Source: an uncultured Lachnospiraceae bacterium (GTDB taxonomy: Bacteria; Bacillota; Clostridia; Lachnospirales; Lachnospiraceae). Taken from it: a DNA stretch of 6,507 nt. Made by a program: the position numbers and the translations under genes. Position 1 is the first letter of the stretch, and every line of letters starts with the position of its first letter. The notes below the pieces were generated by a model, which was given only the letters and a program-made list of their open reading frames with translations, searched no databases and was not told the DNA's origin. Positions 6,094 through 6,507 of the stretch are shown here, one piece after another. The DNA is taken from positions 1 to 6,507 of the forward strand of contig CACXEL010000376.1 of the NCBI GenBank assembly GCA_902766655.1. Reading direction: 5' to 3'.

Positions 6094-6507
6094 TCACCTC
6101 CCGTACTGGGCAAGGAACTCATCCTCCGTCAGGACCGGAATACCGAGCTCCCTTGCCTTTTTATTCTTCCCTGACGTGGACGCCGGGTCGTTGTTTATGA
6201 GGGCTGTGGTCTTCTTCGAGACGCTGCCGGCACACTTGCCGCCCCTGGCCTCTATAAAGTCCTGCAGCTCCCCTCTGTTCTTAAAATGCGTGACATCGCC
6301 GGTGACCACAAAGGTCAGTCCCTGAAGGGCGGTGCCGGCGGCATGGTTCTCATTTTCCATCCTGAGGCCGGCCTTTTTCAGGTCCTCCATGAGACGGCGG
6401 TTCTCCTCGCGGCCGAAAAAGTCCAGAATGGCGTCCGCCGTGATGCCTCCGATGTCCGGGACAACCATGAGGGCCTCCTTGTCCGCAGCCATGAGGGCGT
6501 CGAAGGA
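6094..6507 (-). CDS. ligA: NAD-dependent DNA ligase, C-terminal part (cut by window edge)
   Basis: LigA seals nicks in replication and repair using NAD+. Only the last 137 codons are present; the full enzyme is about 650-700 residues, and its start lies beyond the right end. The fragment reads in frame from the edge. Residues 1-50 are the end of the helix-hairpin-helix domain (VVPDIGG followed by ADAILDFF, then an ENRRLMEDLKKAG helix). Residues 60-137 are the BRCT domain: LTFVVTGDV (64-72), a Gly-Gly turn in EARGGKCAGSVSKKT (86-100), INNDPASTSGKNKKA (104-118), and the closing ELGIPVLTEDEFL. The NxDxxSxSxKNKKA pattern is common in clostridial LigA. An internal ATG at 6490-6492 is not the start, because similarity continues upstream to the edge. 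The stop is 6 nt before metA, which it probably drives in the same operon. Confidence 0.96.
   Translation of the reverse strand, partial: SFDALMAADKEALMVVPDIGGITADAILDFFGREENRRLMEDLKKAGLRMENENHAAGTALQGLTFVVTGDVTHFKNRGELQDFIEARGGKCAGSVSKKTTALINNDPASTSGKNKKARELGIPVLTEDEFLAQYGR
6095..6101 (-). promoter_or_regulatory. metA ribosome binding site overlapping the ligA stop
   Basis: GGAGGTG on the minus strand covers the last ligA codon and part of the TGA stop (6094-6096). Its GGAGG core is 9 nt from the metA ATG. The overlap fits translational coupling. There is no room between the genes for a SAM riboswitch or a T-box directly controlling metA. Confidence 0.85.

Noticed and set aside
5107..6174. 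Long open frame on the plus strand opposite metA (355 codons)
   Set aside because: It lies antisense to metA, whose catalytic residues and start signals are clear. The translated product is low-complexity and resembles no known family.

Overview
The window looks like a chromosomal housekeeping stretch from a moderately GC-rich Firmicute of class Clostridia, most likely a Lachnospiraceae-type gut or rumen bacterium. That rests on strong GGAGG-type ribosome binding sites, a DegV/FakB-family protein, a MetA with the acetyl-CoA-type residue, and the character of the LigA, ArgRS and S2 sequences. It is inferred from protein character, not from a database search. No phage, transposon, CRISPR, tRNA or rRNA is visible.

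Layout from left to right: (1) positions 1-324, minus strand: the first 108 codons of rpsB (ribosomal protein S2), cut by the window edge. It has a strong sigma-A promoter (434-463) and a leader of about 100 nt that can fold into a two-stem structure. (2) 479-2011, minus: a 510-residue fusion of a HAD-superfamily phosphatase (phosphoglycolate phosphatase-like) to a CPBP/CAAX-type intramembrane protease. All signature motifs of both halves are present. (3) 2034-3809, minus: argS, arginyl-tRNA synthetase, ending 22 nt before the fusion gene, so the two probably form one operon. (4) 3810-4026: intergenic region with divergent promoters for argS and degV. (5) 4027-4920, plus: a DegV/FakB-family fatty-acid-binding protein, followed by a strong intrinsic terminator (4987-5041). 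(6) 5131-6087, minus: metA, whose residue 111 is Glu, which predicts homoserine O-acetyltransferase activity. (7) 6094-6507, minus: the C-terminal 137 codons of ligA (NAD-dependent DNA ligase; HhH end plus BRCT), 6 nt upstream of metA and probably co-transcribed with it.

Functionally the window combines translation (S2, ArgRS), DNA repair and replication (LigA), methionine biosynthesis (MetA) and membrane lipid or fatty-acid handling (DegV/FakB). The least ordinary item is the HAD-CPBP fusion, which joins a cytosolic phosphatase to an integral-membrane glutamic protease directly downstream of argS. Second is the rpsB control region: a structured leader plus an inverted repeat over the -35 box.
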